Origin: Flavobacterium aquidurense
GTDB taxonomy: Bacteria; Bacteroidota; Bacteroidia; Flavobacteriales; Flavobacteriaceae
DNA: 64,000 nucleotides
NCBI GenBank assembly: GCA_900107365.1
Contig: FNPS01000003.1
Location: 248,001 to 312,000 of the forward strand
Direction: 5' to 3'
The translations under genes and the position numbers were made by a program. The notes beneath the pieces are model-generated. The model made no database searches, was not told the DNA's origin, and saw only the letters and a list, made by a program, of their open reading frames with translations. Shown in pieces: positions 53,490-60,548 of the stretch (position 1 is its first letter; the number at the start of each line of letters is the position of its first letter).

Positions 53490-53605
53490 AGATTAAAAGA
53501 TTAATATGATTTTACAGTCTGAGATAGTTTGCCACGAATTTCGCGAGTTAACACGAATTTAATTCGCGAAATTCGTGGCAAAAAATCATATTAATCTTTT
53601 AATCT
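53490..53605. repeat. Nested perfect inverted repeat (24 bp outside, 18 bp inside)
   Basis: Outer arms 53490-53513 and 53582-53605 match exactly; inner arms 53529-53546 and 53564-53581 also match exactly (TTGCCACGAATTTCGCGA). The right inner and right outer arms are directly adjacent or share one base. It lies between the quinone reductase promoter and the 3' end of the aminopeptidase gene. Confidence 0.9.
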
Positions 53606-53620
53606 GGACTACAAAATAAA

Positions 53621-55027
53621 TTATATTTTAGGGAATTTCATTTCGTTGAAAGTGCTTTTTTGCGCTGCCATTTTTTCAACATCCTCCCATTTTCTTGGAG
53701 ATTCAGCAGATAAATTTTCGTATGAATCTTTTTTGATGGCGATGTCATCTTCGATTCGAACGCCAATATTCCACCATTTTTTATCACATTTGCTGTTTGC
53801 CGGAATGTAAATTCCCGGTTCAACAGTAAGGATCATATTTTCTTTTAGGGTTCCCATATAATTCCCTTTATCATGAACATCTAATCCAAGAAAATGCGAG
53901 CAGCCGTGCGGATAATATATTCGAACATCTTTTGGATCTTTAATAATTCCTAATTTAATTAACCCGGCAGCAATTACTTCTTTTGATTTTGTATTTAAAT
54001 CCTGGATAGGCGTTCCTTCTTTGCAGATTTTAAAAACCTCCTCCTGTGCATCATAAACCAATTGATAAATAGCTTTTTGTTCCTCGGAAAACTTTCCATT
54101 TGCCGGAATTGTTCTGGTAACATCGGCAGAATAACCGTGATATTCAGAGCCAACATCCATCAATAATAATTGATTGTTCATTTTTGTGCTGTTGTTTTCT
54201 CCATAATGTAAAATACAGCCGTTTGCTCCAACACCAACAATTGGTGGATAACCTTCGCCTTCGGCACCATATTTTCTGTGAATATAAGCGTGAATTCCTT
54301 CAGCCTCATTTTCGCTCATATCGGGCCCAACTGCTTTCATAACTTCGTTGTGTGCAACGCAGGAAAGTTTAACGGTTTTACGCATTAAATCCATTTCTTC
54401 CGGAGTTTTAATTTGTCGAAGCGAGTTGGTGATATTGGTAAACGATTCTAATGAAGTTTTATCATCGCGAGTAATTCCGGCTTTCGTTTTAAAAGACTGA
54501 AGTAAGCCAAAAAGATCAAAATCACTTTGGTTGCTCTCAAGATCAGTAGGGGTTTTGTCGTAAATAATTTTGTCAAATTTCTTAAAATCTATTGCAAAAT
54601 CCTTGAAATCTTTTCCGTTGTAAACTGTTGTAAACCCTAATTTAGATTTTGCTCCTTCAATACCTAAACGTGTTCCTGTCCAGATTTCTCGTGAAGCATT
54701 TCTTTCTCTCACAAATAACACTTCGTTATATGCATCAGCTGTTCCCTGTAATTCCTTGAAAATTAGTAAAACAGCATCTGGTTCTTTGTAACCGGTCAGA
54801 TAATACATATCGGGATTTTGATGATAATTGTAATTAACATCTTTGGAGAAAACTCTTTCCGGATAGGAGAAAACGACAGCTACCGAGTTAGCAGGCATTA
54901 GATTTCTAAAGGCTTCACGTCGCCCTTTATGGAATTCTTTTGAAAGATAATCTGTTGGAAGGTTTTCTTGTGCCTGGATAGAAACGGCACTAATTAATAA
55001 AGTAAACAATAAAAGAAATTGCTTCAT
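53621..55027 (-). CDS. Secreted M24 family aminopeptidase (Xaa-Pro aminopeptidase-like)
   Basis: 468 residues. Signal peptide MKQFLLLFTLLISAVSIQAQ. AMP_N domain at about 25-170 (NSVAVVFSYPERVFSKDVNYNYHQNPDMYYLTGY region), then the M24 pita-bread domain: LLLMDVGSEYHGYSADVTRTIP (two Asp ligands), HGCSHFLGLDVHD (His), TVEPGIYIP (Glu) and GVRIEDDI (Glu). All five metal ligands appear present. Removes N-terminal residues before proline, here in the periplasm or outside. Monocistronic by layout. Confidence 0.92.
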   Translation of the reverse strand: MKQFLLLFTLLISAVSIQAQENLPTDYLSKEFHKGRREAFRNLMPANSVAVVFSYPERVFSKDVNYNYHQNPDMYYLTGYKEPDAVLLIFKELQGTADAYNEVLFVRERNASREIWTGTRLGIEGAKSKLGFTTVYNGKDFKDFAIDFKKFDKIIYDKTPTDLESNQSDFDLFGLLQSFKTKAGITRDDKTSLESFTNITNSLRQIKTPEEMDLMRKTVKLSCVAHNEVMKAVGPDMSENEAEGIHAYIHRKYGAEGEGYPPIVGVGANGCILHYGENNSTKMNNQLLLMDVGSEYHGYSADVTRTIPANGKFSEEQKAIYQLVYDAQEEVFKICKEGTPIQDLNTKSKEVIAAGLIKLGIIKDPKDVRIYYPHGCSHFLGLDVHDKGNYMGTLKENMILTVEPGIYIPANSKCDKKWWNIGVRIEDDIAIKKDSYENLSAESPRKWEDVEKMAAQKSTFNEMKFPKI

Positions 55028-55285
55028 TTTTTTGGTTTTTTATTGATGATTTTAGTTTTTTAATCATCGCAAAGTACAAAAAAAATGTAATCGTATGTTT
55101 TAATTTAAGTATTTGATTTGTAGTTTTTTAATTAAAATGATGTAACTTAGAGATCAGAAATTGCAATATAATAACAAAATCTGAGCGCTTTTTTAGATAT
55201 TAAATTTTATAAAACTTGCTGTCGGGCACGAATATTGAGAAGGGATATTCTGTAAAGCAATTTTAATCTTTAAAAAATAAATTTT

Positions 55286-55723
55286 ATGAAAAAATATACC
55301 ATTGCAGTCGTTTCCGTTTTAGCCTTATTACTTACTTCCTGTATGGCATCAAAAGAAGCTAAAAATTCGGTCAGTATTTATGATACAACCTGGGAATTAG
55401 AGTATATTTCCGGACCAAGAATTGCTTTTGAAGGTCTATATCCTAATAAAAAACCACAAATTACTTTTGACCAAAAAGAAACAAAAGTTTATGGTAATAA
55501 TGGATGTAACGGATATAGTGCGCCTTATACACTAAATGGAAAAGCTTTAACTTTTGGAGAACCCGGGCCAGCAACAATGATGTTTTGTGACGGTGGAGGA
55601 GAACAGCAGTTTTTACAGCAAATAAAAAAAATAACAAGTTATGCTATTGATAAAGATGGAAAACTAAATTTAATTCAGGGAGATGTGCCCATGATGAGGT
55701 TTAAAAAAGTGGCTAAACAATAG
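55286..55723 (+). CDS. META domain lipoprotein (HslJ-like)
   Basis: 145 residues. Lipobox LLTSC with Cys19 gives a lipoprotein. The META/DUF306 domain follows: TWELEYISGPRI, PQITFDQKETKVYGNNGCNGYSAPYTL, and FGEPGPATMMFCDG with two Cys, the classic HslJ pattern. Such proteins are linked to heat or antibiotic tolerance in other bacteria; the molecular role is unknown. Followed by a shared terminator at 55743-55777. Confidence 0.88.
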   Translation: MKKYTIAVVSVLALLLTSCMASKEAKNSVSIYDTTWELEYISGPRIAFEGLYPNKKPQITFDQKETKVYGNNGCNGYSAPYTLNGKALTFGEPGPATMMFCDGGGEQQFLQQIKKITSYAIDKDGKLNLIQGDVPMMRFKKVAKQ

Positions 55724-55742
55724 TTTAAAATCCAGATAAAAG

Positions 55743-55777
55743 AAAAAGGGAAATGAGTTAATTCATTTCCCTTTTTT
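55743..55777. terminator. Bidirectional terminator between META lipoprotein gene and msrA
   Basis: Stem AAAAAGGGAAATGA (55743-55756) with its complement starting at 55763, then a T-run to 55777; an A-run on the left gives a T-run on the other strand. Serves both converging genes. Confidence 0.85.
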
Positions 55778-55782
55778 TGGTT

Positions 55783-56391
55783 TTATTTCTTTTTCAGTTT
55801 GTCTTTAAAGACTTTCTCAAATTTCTCTATTTTGGGCTGAATTACCATTTTGCAATACGGTTGGTTTTTATTGTTTGCATAATAGTTTTGATGATAATCT
55901 TCGGCTTTATAAAACTTTTTAAAAGGTTCTACTTTTGTCACAATTGGGCTACTGTACACTTTTGCTTTGTTGAGTTCGGTAATAATACTTTGTGCTGCTT
56001 TTCTTTGTTCGTCATTTTTGTAAAAAATCACAGAACGATATTGTGTTCCAACATCGGCACCCTGACGGTTTAAAGTTGTTGGATCGTGAACCGTAAAGAA
56101 AACCTTGAAGATTTCATTAATATCGGTTACGTTTTTATCGTATGTAATCTGAACAACTTCAGCGTGACCGGTTTCGCCTGTGCAAACTTCCTCATAAGTA
56201 GGATCCGCAACAGTACCTCCTGAGAAACCTGAAACAACAGATTTTACTCCGTCTAAATTTTCGTAAACTGCTTCAACGCACCAGTAACATCCGCCACCAA
56301 GCGTAATAGTTTCAAGGTTTGAAGGCTTTTTAGTTTGTGCAAATCCGTTTAAGGATAAAGCAAAAAGGCAAATTAAAATTGTATTTTTCAT
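55783..56391 (-). CDS. msrA: Peptide methionine sulfoxide reductase A, exported
   Basis: 202 residues from the ATG at 56391. Signal peptide MKNTILICLFALSLNGFAQ. GGGCYWCVE at 32-40 carries catalytic Cys35; SGFSGGTVADPTYEEVCTG and HDPTTLNRQGADVGTQYRS are family segments. Reduces methionine-S-sulfoxide, here in the periplasm. A frame starting with TTG at 56430 would prefix a non-signal sequence and overlap msrB, so it is rejected. It follows msrB by 7 bases; the two form a periplasmic repair pair. Confidence 0.94.
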   Translation of the reverse strand: MKNTILICLFALSLNGFAQTKKPSNLETITLGGGCYWCVEAVYENLDGVKSVVSGFSGGTVADPTYEEVCTGETGHAEVVQITYDKNVTDINEIFKVFFTVHDPTTLNRQGADVGTQYRSVIFYKNDEQRKAAQSIITELNKAKVYSSPIVTKVEPFKKFYKAEDYHQNYYANNKNQPYCKMVIQPKIEKFEKVFKDKLKKK

Positions 56392-56398
56392 TTTCGTG

Positions 56399-56953
56399 TT
56401 ATTTGTTATCGGGAATAAAGTCCAGGGCAATTGAGTTCATGCAATAGCGTTTTCCGGTTGGTTCTGGGCCATCATCAAATAGATGCCCTAAATGTCCGCC
56501 ACAACGACCACATAATACTTCGGTTCTTTCCATTCCAAGTGAATTATCTTCTTTATATACAACACTTTTTTTGTTGTCTTGTTCAAAAAAGCTTGGCCAG
56601 CCGCAGCTACTTGCAAATTTGGCTCCGGATCTAAAAAGTTTGTTTCCGCAGGAAGCGCAGTAATAGGTTCCTTTTTCATCGGTGTTCCAATATTTTCCTG
56701 TAAAAGGTCTTTCGGTATCGGCCTCGCGCATTACTGCGTAAACATCTTCCGGTAACACTTTTTTCCACTCTGCATTACTTACGTGTAATACGGTTGTATC
56801 AGTATTTGAATAATATGGATTTCCGGGTTTATTAATTTTGTTTTCCATAACAATAGTTTTTGTGTTTTGCTTTTTTGTTGATTGGCCGCATGCCTGCAAA
56901 ATAAAAAGCGGAATTAAAAAGCAAAGGCTGAAAAATTGGGTTCTTGTTTTCAT
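56399..56953 (-). CDS. msrB: Peptide methionine-R-sulfoxide reductase B, lipoprotein
   Basis: 184 residues. Lipobox LQAC with Cys22 predicts a lipid-anchored protein. Zinc ligands are in CASCG and CGRCGG; catalytic Cys171 is in RYCMNSIALDF. FRSGAKFASSCGWPSFF is also diagnostic. Reduces the R-form of methionine sulfoxide, complementing MsrA next door. Both carry export signals, so the pair protects envelope proteins from oxidation. Confidence 0.94.
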   Translation of the reverse strand: MKTRTQFFSLCFLIPLFILQACGQSTKKQNTKTIVMENKINKPGNPYYSNTDTTVLHVSNAEWKKVLPEDVYAVMREADTERPFTGKYWNTDEKGTYYCASCGNKLFRSGAKFASSCGWPSFFEQDNKKSVVYKEDNSLGMERTEVLCGRCGGHLGHLFDDGPEPTGKRYCMNSIALDFIPDNK

Positions 56954-57201
56954 AATTTCTGTGAGGCTTTAATTTTGTAAACCAAAGGTACGACGAGAGT
57001 TAGTTTCGAAATGTCGGCTAATTTACAATTGAGGTTTTTTTAAGTATGTTTTAACTTTTTTTTATTTACGTAAAAGCAATGCATATAGTTTTTTAAGCTT
57101 ATTTTTAGGGGATTTTAAATTAATAACCGTTTTTAAAGTTTTGAATATTAAATACTTGTGAAAATGGAGGCTCGTTAAACTTTTCACAATCTTTTTCAGG
57201 A

Positions 57202-57232
57202 TTTTCAAGCCATTTCTTTTTTCGTATTTTTG
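57202..57232 (+). promoter_or_regulatory. Candidate promoter of idi
   Basis: TTTT at 57202-57205 (one mismatch from TTTG), spacer 19, then TATTTTTG at 57225-57232. The ATG is 17 bases after, leaving a very short leader. It lies in a 296-base gap (56954-57249) that otherwise shows nothing. Confidence 0.42.
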
Positions 57233-57249
57233 TTTGGACAAAACACCAT

Positions 57250-57777
57250 ATGATAGAAGAAAACGTAATATTAGTCAATCAAAATGATGAACAAATTGGT
57301 TTAATGCCAAAGTTGGAAGCGCATGAAAAAGCACTTTTGCACCGTGCATTTTCTGTTTTTATCTTAAATAATAAAAACGAAGTAATGTTACAACAGCGTG
57401 CTCATCAAAAATACCATTCTCCTTTACTCTGGACAAACACCTGTTGCAGTCATCAGCGTGAAGGTGAAAACAATATTGAAGCTGGAAGCAGAAGATTGTA
57501 TGAAGAAATGGGTTTTAAAACGGAATTGAAAGAACTTTTCCATTTTATATATAAAGCTCCTTTTGATAATGGCTTAACAGAGCATGAGCTCGATCATGTT
57601 ATGATTGGGTATTTTAATGAAAGTCCGGCCATTAATCATGATGAAGTAGAAGACTGGAAATGGATGAAGATTGAAGATATAAAAGAAGATATTGAAAGAC
57701 AGCCCGAAATTTATACCGTTTGGTTCAAGATAATTTTTGATGAATTTTATCATTATTTAGAAGACCATAAAATTTAA
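57250..57777 (+). CDS. idi: Isopentenyl-diphosphate delta-isomerase type I
   Basis: 175 residues, a Nudix-fold enzyme converting IPP to DMAPP for isoprenoids. HRAFSVFILNNKNEVMLQQR, WTNTCCSHQ with catalytic Cys66 and RRLYEEMGF (Nudix box) are conserved; ELDHVMIGYF follows with metal ligands. Starts a run of genes (idi, queD-like, bcp, manA) spaced by 22, 3 and 56 bases, probably partly co-transcribed. Confidence 0.94.
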   Translation: MIEENVILVNQNDEQIGLMPKLEAHEKALLHRAFSVFILNNKNEVMLQQRAHQKYHSPLLWTNTCCSHQREGENNIEAGSRRLYEEMGFKTELKELFHFIYKAPFDNGLTEHELDHVMIGYFNESPAINHDEVEDWKWMKIEDIKEDIERQPEIYTVWFKIIFDEFYHYLEDHKI

Positions 57778-57799
57778 CCAAGACTAACCAATAACCCAA

Positions 57800-58210
57800 A
57801 TGAAAGTAACCATATCAAGAAAAGCACATTTTAATGCTGCACATCGATTGCACAGGAAAGATTGGACATTTGAAAAGAACAATGCTGTTTTTGGAAAATG
57901 CAATAATCCCAATTTTCATGGTCATAATTATGGTTTAACAGTGAGTGTTACAGGAAAAATTGACCCGGAAACTGGTTTTGTTTTAGATGTGAAAGTATTA
58001 GCGGATATTATACACGAAGAAGTAGAAATACCGTTTGATCACAAAAATCTGAATCTGGATGTTCCGGAATTTCAGGATTTGAATCCAACTGCAGAGAATA
58101 TTGCGGTTGTGATATGGAATAAAATTAGAAAAAAAATTCATGCCGATTTTGATTTAGAAGTCGTTTTGAATGAAACGGACCGCAATTTTGTAACTTATAA
58201 AGGAGAATAA
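57800..58210 (+). CDS. queD: 6-pyruvoyltetrahydropterin synthase / QueD family protein
   Basis: 136 residues. Zinc ligands His15 (FNAAHRL), His40 and His42 (FHGHNY); catalytic Cys34 in FGKCNNPN; FDHKNLNLD with the catalytic Asp-His. Either the queuosine-pathway 6-carboxy-tetrahydropterin synthase or a PTPS-II-like enzyme; QueD is more likely in bacteria but no other que genes are visible. Followed by bcp after 3 bases. Confidence 0.88.
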   Translation: MKVTISRKAHFNAAHRLHRKDWTFEKNNAVFGKCNNPNFHGHNYGLTVSVTGKIDPETGFVLDVKVLADIIHEEVEIPFDHKNLNLDVPEFQDLNPTAENIAVVIWNKIRKKIHADFDLEVVLNETDRNFVTYKGE

Positions 58211-58213
58211 TAA

Positions 58214-58672
58214 ATGTCATTAAAAACAGGAGATATAGTTCCGAATTTTACTGCAAAAGATAGTCACGGAGAAATTTTTGAAAGCAAAAGTTTTTTGGGG
58301 AGAAAGCCTCTTGTGATTTATTTTTATCCAAAAGATAATACGCCCGGCTGCACTACTGAAGCCTGCAGCTTTAGGGATCAATACGAAGATTTCAAGGATT
58401 TAGGTGCTGAGGTAATCGGAATTAGTAGTGATAGCGTAAAATCGCATCATAAATTTGCCGAGAAACATGAATTGCCTTTTCTATTATTATCAGATCCTGA
58501 CAAAAGACTGAGACAACTTTTTGGAGTTCGAAATAATTTATTTGGTCTTTTACCAGGAAGAGTAACTTATATTATAGACAGAAATGGCGTTGTAATTTAT
58601 ATTTTTGATAGTATGAATGCAGCCAAACATATTGAGAAAGCCTTAGAGACAATTAGAGAATTAGTACTCTAA
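58214..58672 (+). CDS. bcp: Thiol peroxidase BCP-type (peroxiredoxin)
   Basis: 152 residues. FYPKDNTPGCTTEACSFRD holds the peroxidatic Cys46 and resolving Cys51, spaced as in atypical two-Cys BCP/PrxQ enzymes. PNFTAKDSHG is the N-terminal thioredoxin-fold signature. No signal peptide, so cytosolic. Reduces hydrogen peroxide and organic peroxides. Confidence 0.94.
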   Translation: MSLKTGDIVPNFTAKDSHGEIFESKSFLGRKPLVIYFYPKDNTPGCTTEACSFRDQYEDFKDLGAEVIGISSDSVKSHHKFAEKHELPFLLLSDPDKRLRQLFGVRNNLFGLLPGRVTYIIDRNGVVIYIFDSMNAAKHIEKALETIRELVL

Positions 58673-58728
58673 ATAAAAAAAAACAGTACTAGTCAAATAA
58701 CAATTTAATAAAGATATTAGCCAAAAAA

Positions 58729-59697
58729 ATGAAACCAAACTTATACCCTTTACAATTCGAGCCCATTTTAAAAGACAGAATCTGGGGCGGAGAAAAATTA
58801 AAAACAATTCTGAATAAGCCAATAGTTTCTAAAATTACTGGTGAGAGCTGGGAGTTATCAACTGTTGAAGGCGATGTAAGTGTTGTTGCGAATGGCGTTT
58901 TAAGAGGGAAATCATTAATGGATCTTATTGATGAAACTCCAAATGAAATTTTAGGAACAGCAGTTTATAAACGTTTTGGAAAACAATTCCCATTACTTTT
59001 TAAGTATTTAGATGCTCGTGAAGACCTTTCAATCCAGGTTCATCCAAACGATAAATTAGCAAAAGAACGTCATAACTCCTTTGGTAAAACCGAAATGTGG
59101 TATGTAATGCAGGCAGATGCCGATTCCAGAATTATTGTTGGATTTAAAGAGAATTCAAGCAAGGAAGAATATTTGAAACATTTACATGATAATTCGCTTG
59201 TTTCTATTTTAGATGATGTAAAAGCAAAAGCTGGAGACGTTTTCTTTTTAGAAACCGGAACTGTTCATGCAATTGGTGCCGGACTAGTTGTGGCAGAAAT
59301 TCAGCAAACTTCTGATATTACCTATCGTTTATATGATTTTGATCGTGTAGATGCTCAGGGAAATAAAAGAGAATTGCATGTAGATTTAGCTCTTGATGCC
59401 ATCAATTATAATAAGGTAGATACACAGAAGAAATACGAAACAAAAGTTAATACTTCAAATACTGTTGTAGATTGTCCTTATTTTACAACCAATTTTATTC
59501 CATTAGAAAATAAATTAGAAGTTTCTAAATCAGGGGAGACATTTACAGTTTATATGTGTATTGAGGGAAGTTTCGAAATTGAATTTGATGGTTTTAAACA
59601 GACTTATATAAAAGGAGATACTGTTTTGGTTCCTGCTGAGATAAATGCATTTATTTTGAACGGAAAAGCTTCAATTTTAGAAATTTACATTTCATAG
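58729..59697 (+). CDS. manA: Mannose-6-phosphate isomerase, class I, short form
   Basis: 322 residues, the short Bacillus-like type. RIWGGEKL near the start, LSIQVHPND and KTEMWYVM (zinc ligands Gln, His, Glu), ETGTVHAIGAGLVVAEIQQ with the third His and catalytic region. Interconverts fructose-6-phosphate and mannose-6-phosphate, feeding GDP-mannose and derived sugars such as those of the surface glycan. Located 20 kb from the polysaccharide locus. Confidence 0.92.
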   Translation: MKPNLYPLQFEPILKDRIWGGEKLKTILNKPIVSKITGESWELSTVEGDVSVVANGVLRGKSLMDLIDETPNEILGTAVYKRFGKQFPLLFKYLDAREDLSIQVHPNDKLAKERHNSFGKTEMWYVMQADADSRIIVGFKENSSKEEYLKHLHDNSLVSILDDVKAKAGDVFFLETGTVHAIGAGLVVAEIQQTSDITYRLYDFDRVDAQGNKRELHVDLALDAINYNKVDTQKKYETKVNTSNTVVDCPYFTTNFIPLENKLEVSKSGETFTVYMCIEGSFEIEFDGFKQTYIKGDTVLVPAEINAFILNGKASILEIYIS

Positions 59698-59753
59698 GGG
59701 TAAATATAAAGAATATGTGTACTTTTGCAGACGCAAATTAAAATTAAATAAAA

Positions 59754-60020
59754 ATGGCAAACGTTAAAAATTTAAAGAAAGACATCAACTTCGTATTAGG
59801 AGATATTATTGAGGCAATTTACTTATTTGAAATGTCTACTACAGGAAATCCTACTCCAGAAACGAATGCTTTGATCGATCAGGCTATTGCTGCTTTCGAT
59901 ACTTTGATCACAAAAGTGAACGCAAAGAACGTTGAAAACAAAAAAGCGCACTTCAAACAAATCAATGTTGAATTGGAAGAAACTGCTAATCAATTGATTG
60001 CTAAAATCAACGAATTGTAA
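59754..60020 (+). CDS. Small helical protein of unknown function
   Basis: 88 residues, predicted all-helical with Leu/Ile-rich heptads (VLGDIIEAIYLFEM, ALIDQAIAAFDTLITKV, VELEETANQLIAKINEL). No signal peptide. The codon use is stronger than its neighbours (many AAC, GAA, GCT), which often marks high expression. TACTTTTG at 59720-59727 is an exact TAnnTTTG. No family recognised. Confidence 0.75.
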   Translation: MANVKNLKKDINFVLGDIIEAIYLFEMSTTGNPTPETNALIDQAIAAFDTLITKVNAKNVENKKAHFKQINVELEETANQLIAKINEL

Positions 60021-60052
60021 GCAAAAAAAAGTATAAAAAAGTGCAAATATAT

Positions 60053-60083
60053 TTTGGAAAAACGAAAAACCGCTTTATATTTG
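60053..60083 (+). promoter_or_regulatory. Promoter of first tRNA-Thr gene
   Basis: TTTG at 60053-60056, spacer 19, TATATTTG at 60076-60083: an exact match to the Bacteroidota consensus. The tRNA begins 16 bases later. Confidence 0.8.
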
Positions 60084-60098
60084 CACCCGTAATGAGTC

Positions 60099-60172
60099 GC
60101 CAGCGTAGCTCAGTTGGCTAGAGCAGCTGATTTGTAATCAGCAGGTCGTGGGTTCGAGTCCCTCCGCCGGCT
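60099..60172 (+). tRNA. tRNA-Thr (anticodon TGT), copy 1
   Basis: 74 bases; GCTC/GAGC D-stem, anticodon arm GCTGATTTGTAATCAGC with loop TTTGTAA (anticodon TGT, reads ACA), T-loop TTCGAGT. CCA is not encoded. Two stem irregularities: A4 opposite C69 in the acceptor stem and T50 opposite T64 in the T-stem. Discriminator base is T. Confidence 0.96.
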
Positions 60173-60181
60173 CAAGATAAA

Positions 60182-60207
60182 ACCATCACTTTTAGTGGTG
60201 GTTTTTT
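60182..60207 (+). terminator. Terminator of first tRNA-Thr
   Basis: ACCATCACT, loop TTT, AGTGGTGGT (one G-T pair), then six T. It follows the tRNA by nine bases. Confidence 0.85.
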
Positions 60208-60229
60208 ATTTAAATTATTGCAAATTTAT

Positions 60230-60261
60230 TTTGGTAAAACAAAAAAACCATTTTATATTTG
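60230..60261 (+). promoter_or_regulatory. Promoter of second tRNA-Thr gene
   Basis: TTTG at 60230-60233, spacer 20, TATATTTG at 60254-60261. Same leader (GCACCCGTAATGAGTC) as the first copy. Confidence 0.78.
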
Positions 60262-60276
60262 CACCCGTAATGAGTC

Positions 60277-60350
60277 GCCAGCGTAGCTCAGTTGGCTAGA
60301 GCAGCTGATTTGTAATCAGCAGGTCGTGGGTTCGAGTCCCTCCGCCGGCT
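60277..60350 (+). tRNA. tRNA-Thr (anticodon TGT), copy 2
   Basis: Identical over all 74 bases to the copy at 60099-60172, including the two mismatched stem positions. Part of a tandem duplication that also includes promoter and terminator (offset 178). Confidence 0.96.
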
Positions 60351-60359
60351 CAACGTAAA

Positions 60360-60389
60360 ACCATCACTTTTTAGTGGTGGTTTTTTTTT
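60360..60389 (+). terminator. Terminator of second tRNA-Thr
   Basis: Same stem as after the first copy with one more T in the loop, followed by nine T. Confidence 0.85.
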
Positions 60390-60412
60390 GCTCAAAACTT
60401 TCGAAAAAAGCC

Positions 60413-60488
60413 CAAAATTAAAAATCCCAAATTCCAATTTCAGATATTTTATTTCTGTGAAGATGGGAATTTGGGATTTTAATTTTGG
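60413..60488. repeat. Inverted repeat, AATCCCAAATTCC type
   Basis: Arms 60413-60435 and 60466-60488 are reverse complements apart from one A/T length difference. It sits directly beside the longer palindrome at 60491-60547; both fill the gap between the tRNA genes and the DUF4369 lipoprotein gene. Confidence 0.75.
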
Positions 60489-60490
60489 AA

Positions 60491-60547
60491 TTTCACTCCA
60501 TAAAAAAAGTCCTGAATTAAATTCAGGACTTTTTTTATGGAGTGAAA
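60491..60547. terminator. 57-base perfect palindrome, probable bidirectional terminator
   Basis: Arms of 28 bases on either side of a single central A at 60519, with no mismatch. The inner part (AAAAAAAGTCCTGAATT and its complement) is a strong terminator with T-runs on both strands; the outer part (TTTCACTCCAT) extends it beyond normal terminator length. It abuts the stop codon of the reverse lipoprotein gene. Confidence 0.9.
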
Positions 60548-60548
60548 A

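Noticed and set aside
55777..56073. 98-residue hydrophobic frame opposite msrA
   Set aside because: Antisense to a well-supported gene; its membrane-like look comes from the A+T-rich complement.
56392..56430. Longer msrA frame starting with TTG at 56430
   Set aside because: It would run into msrB and bury the clear signal peptide that begins at 56391.
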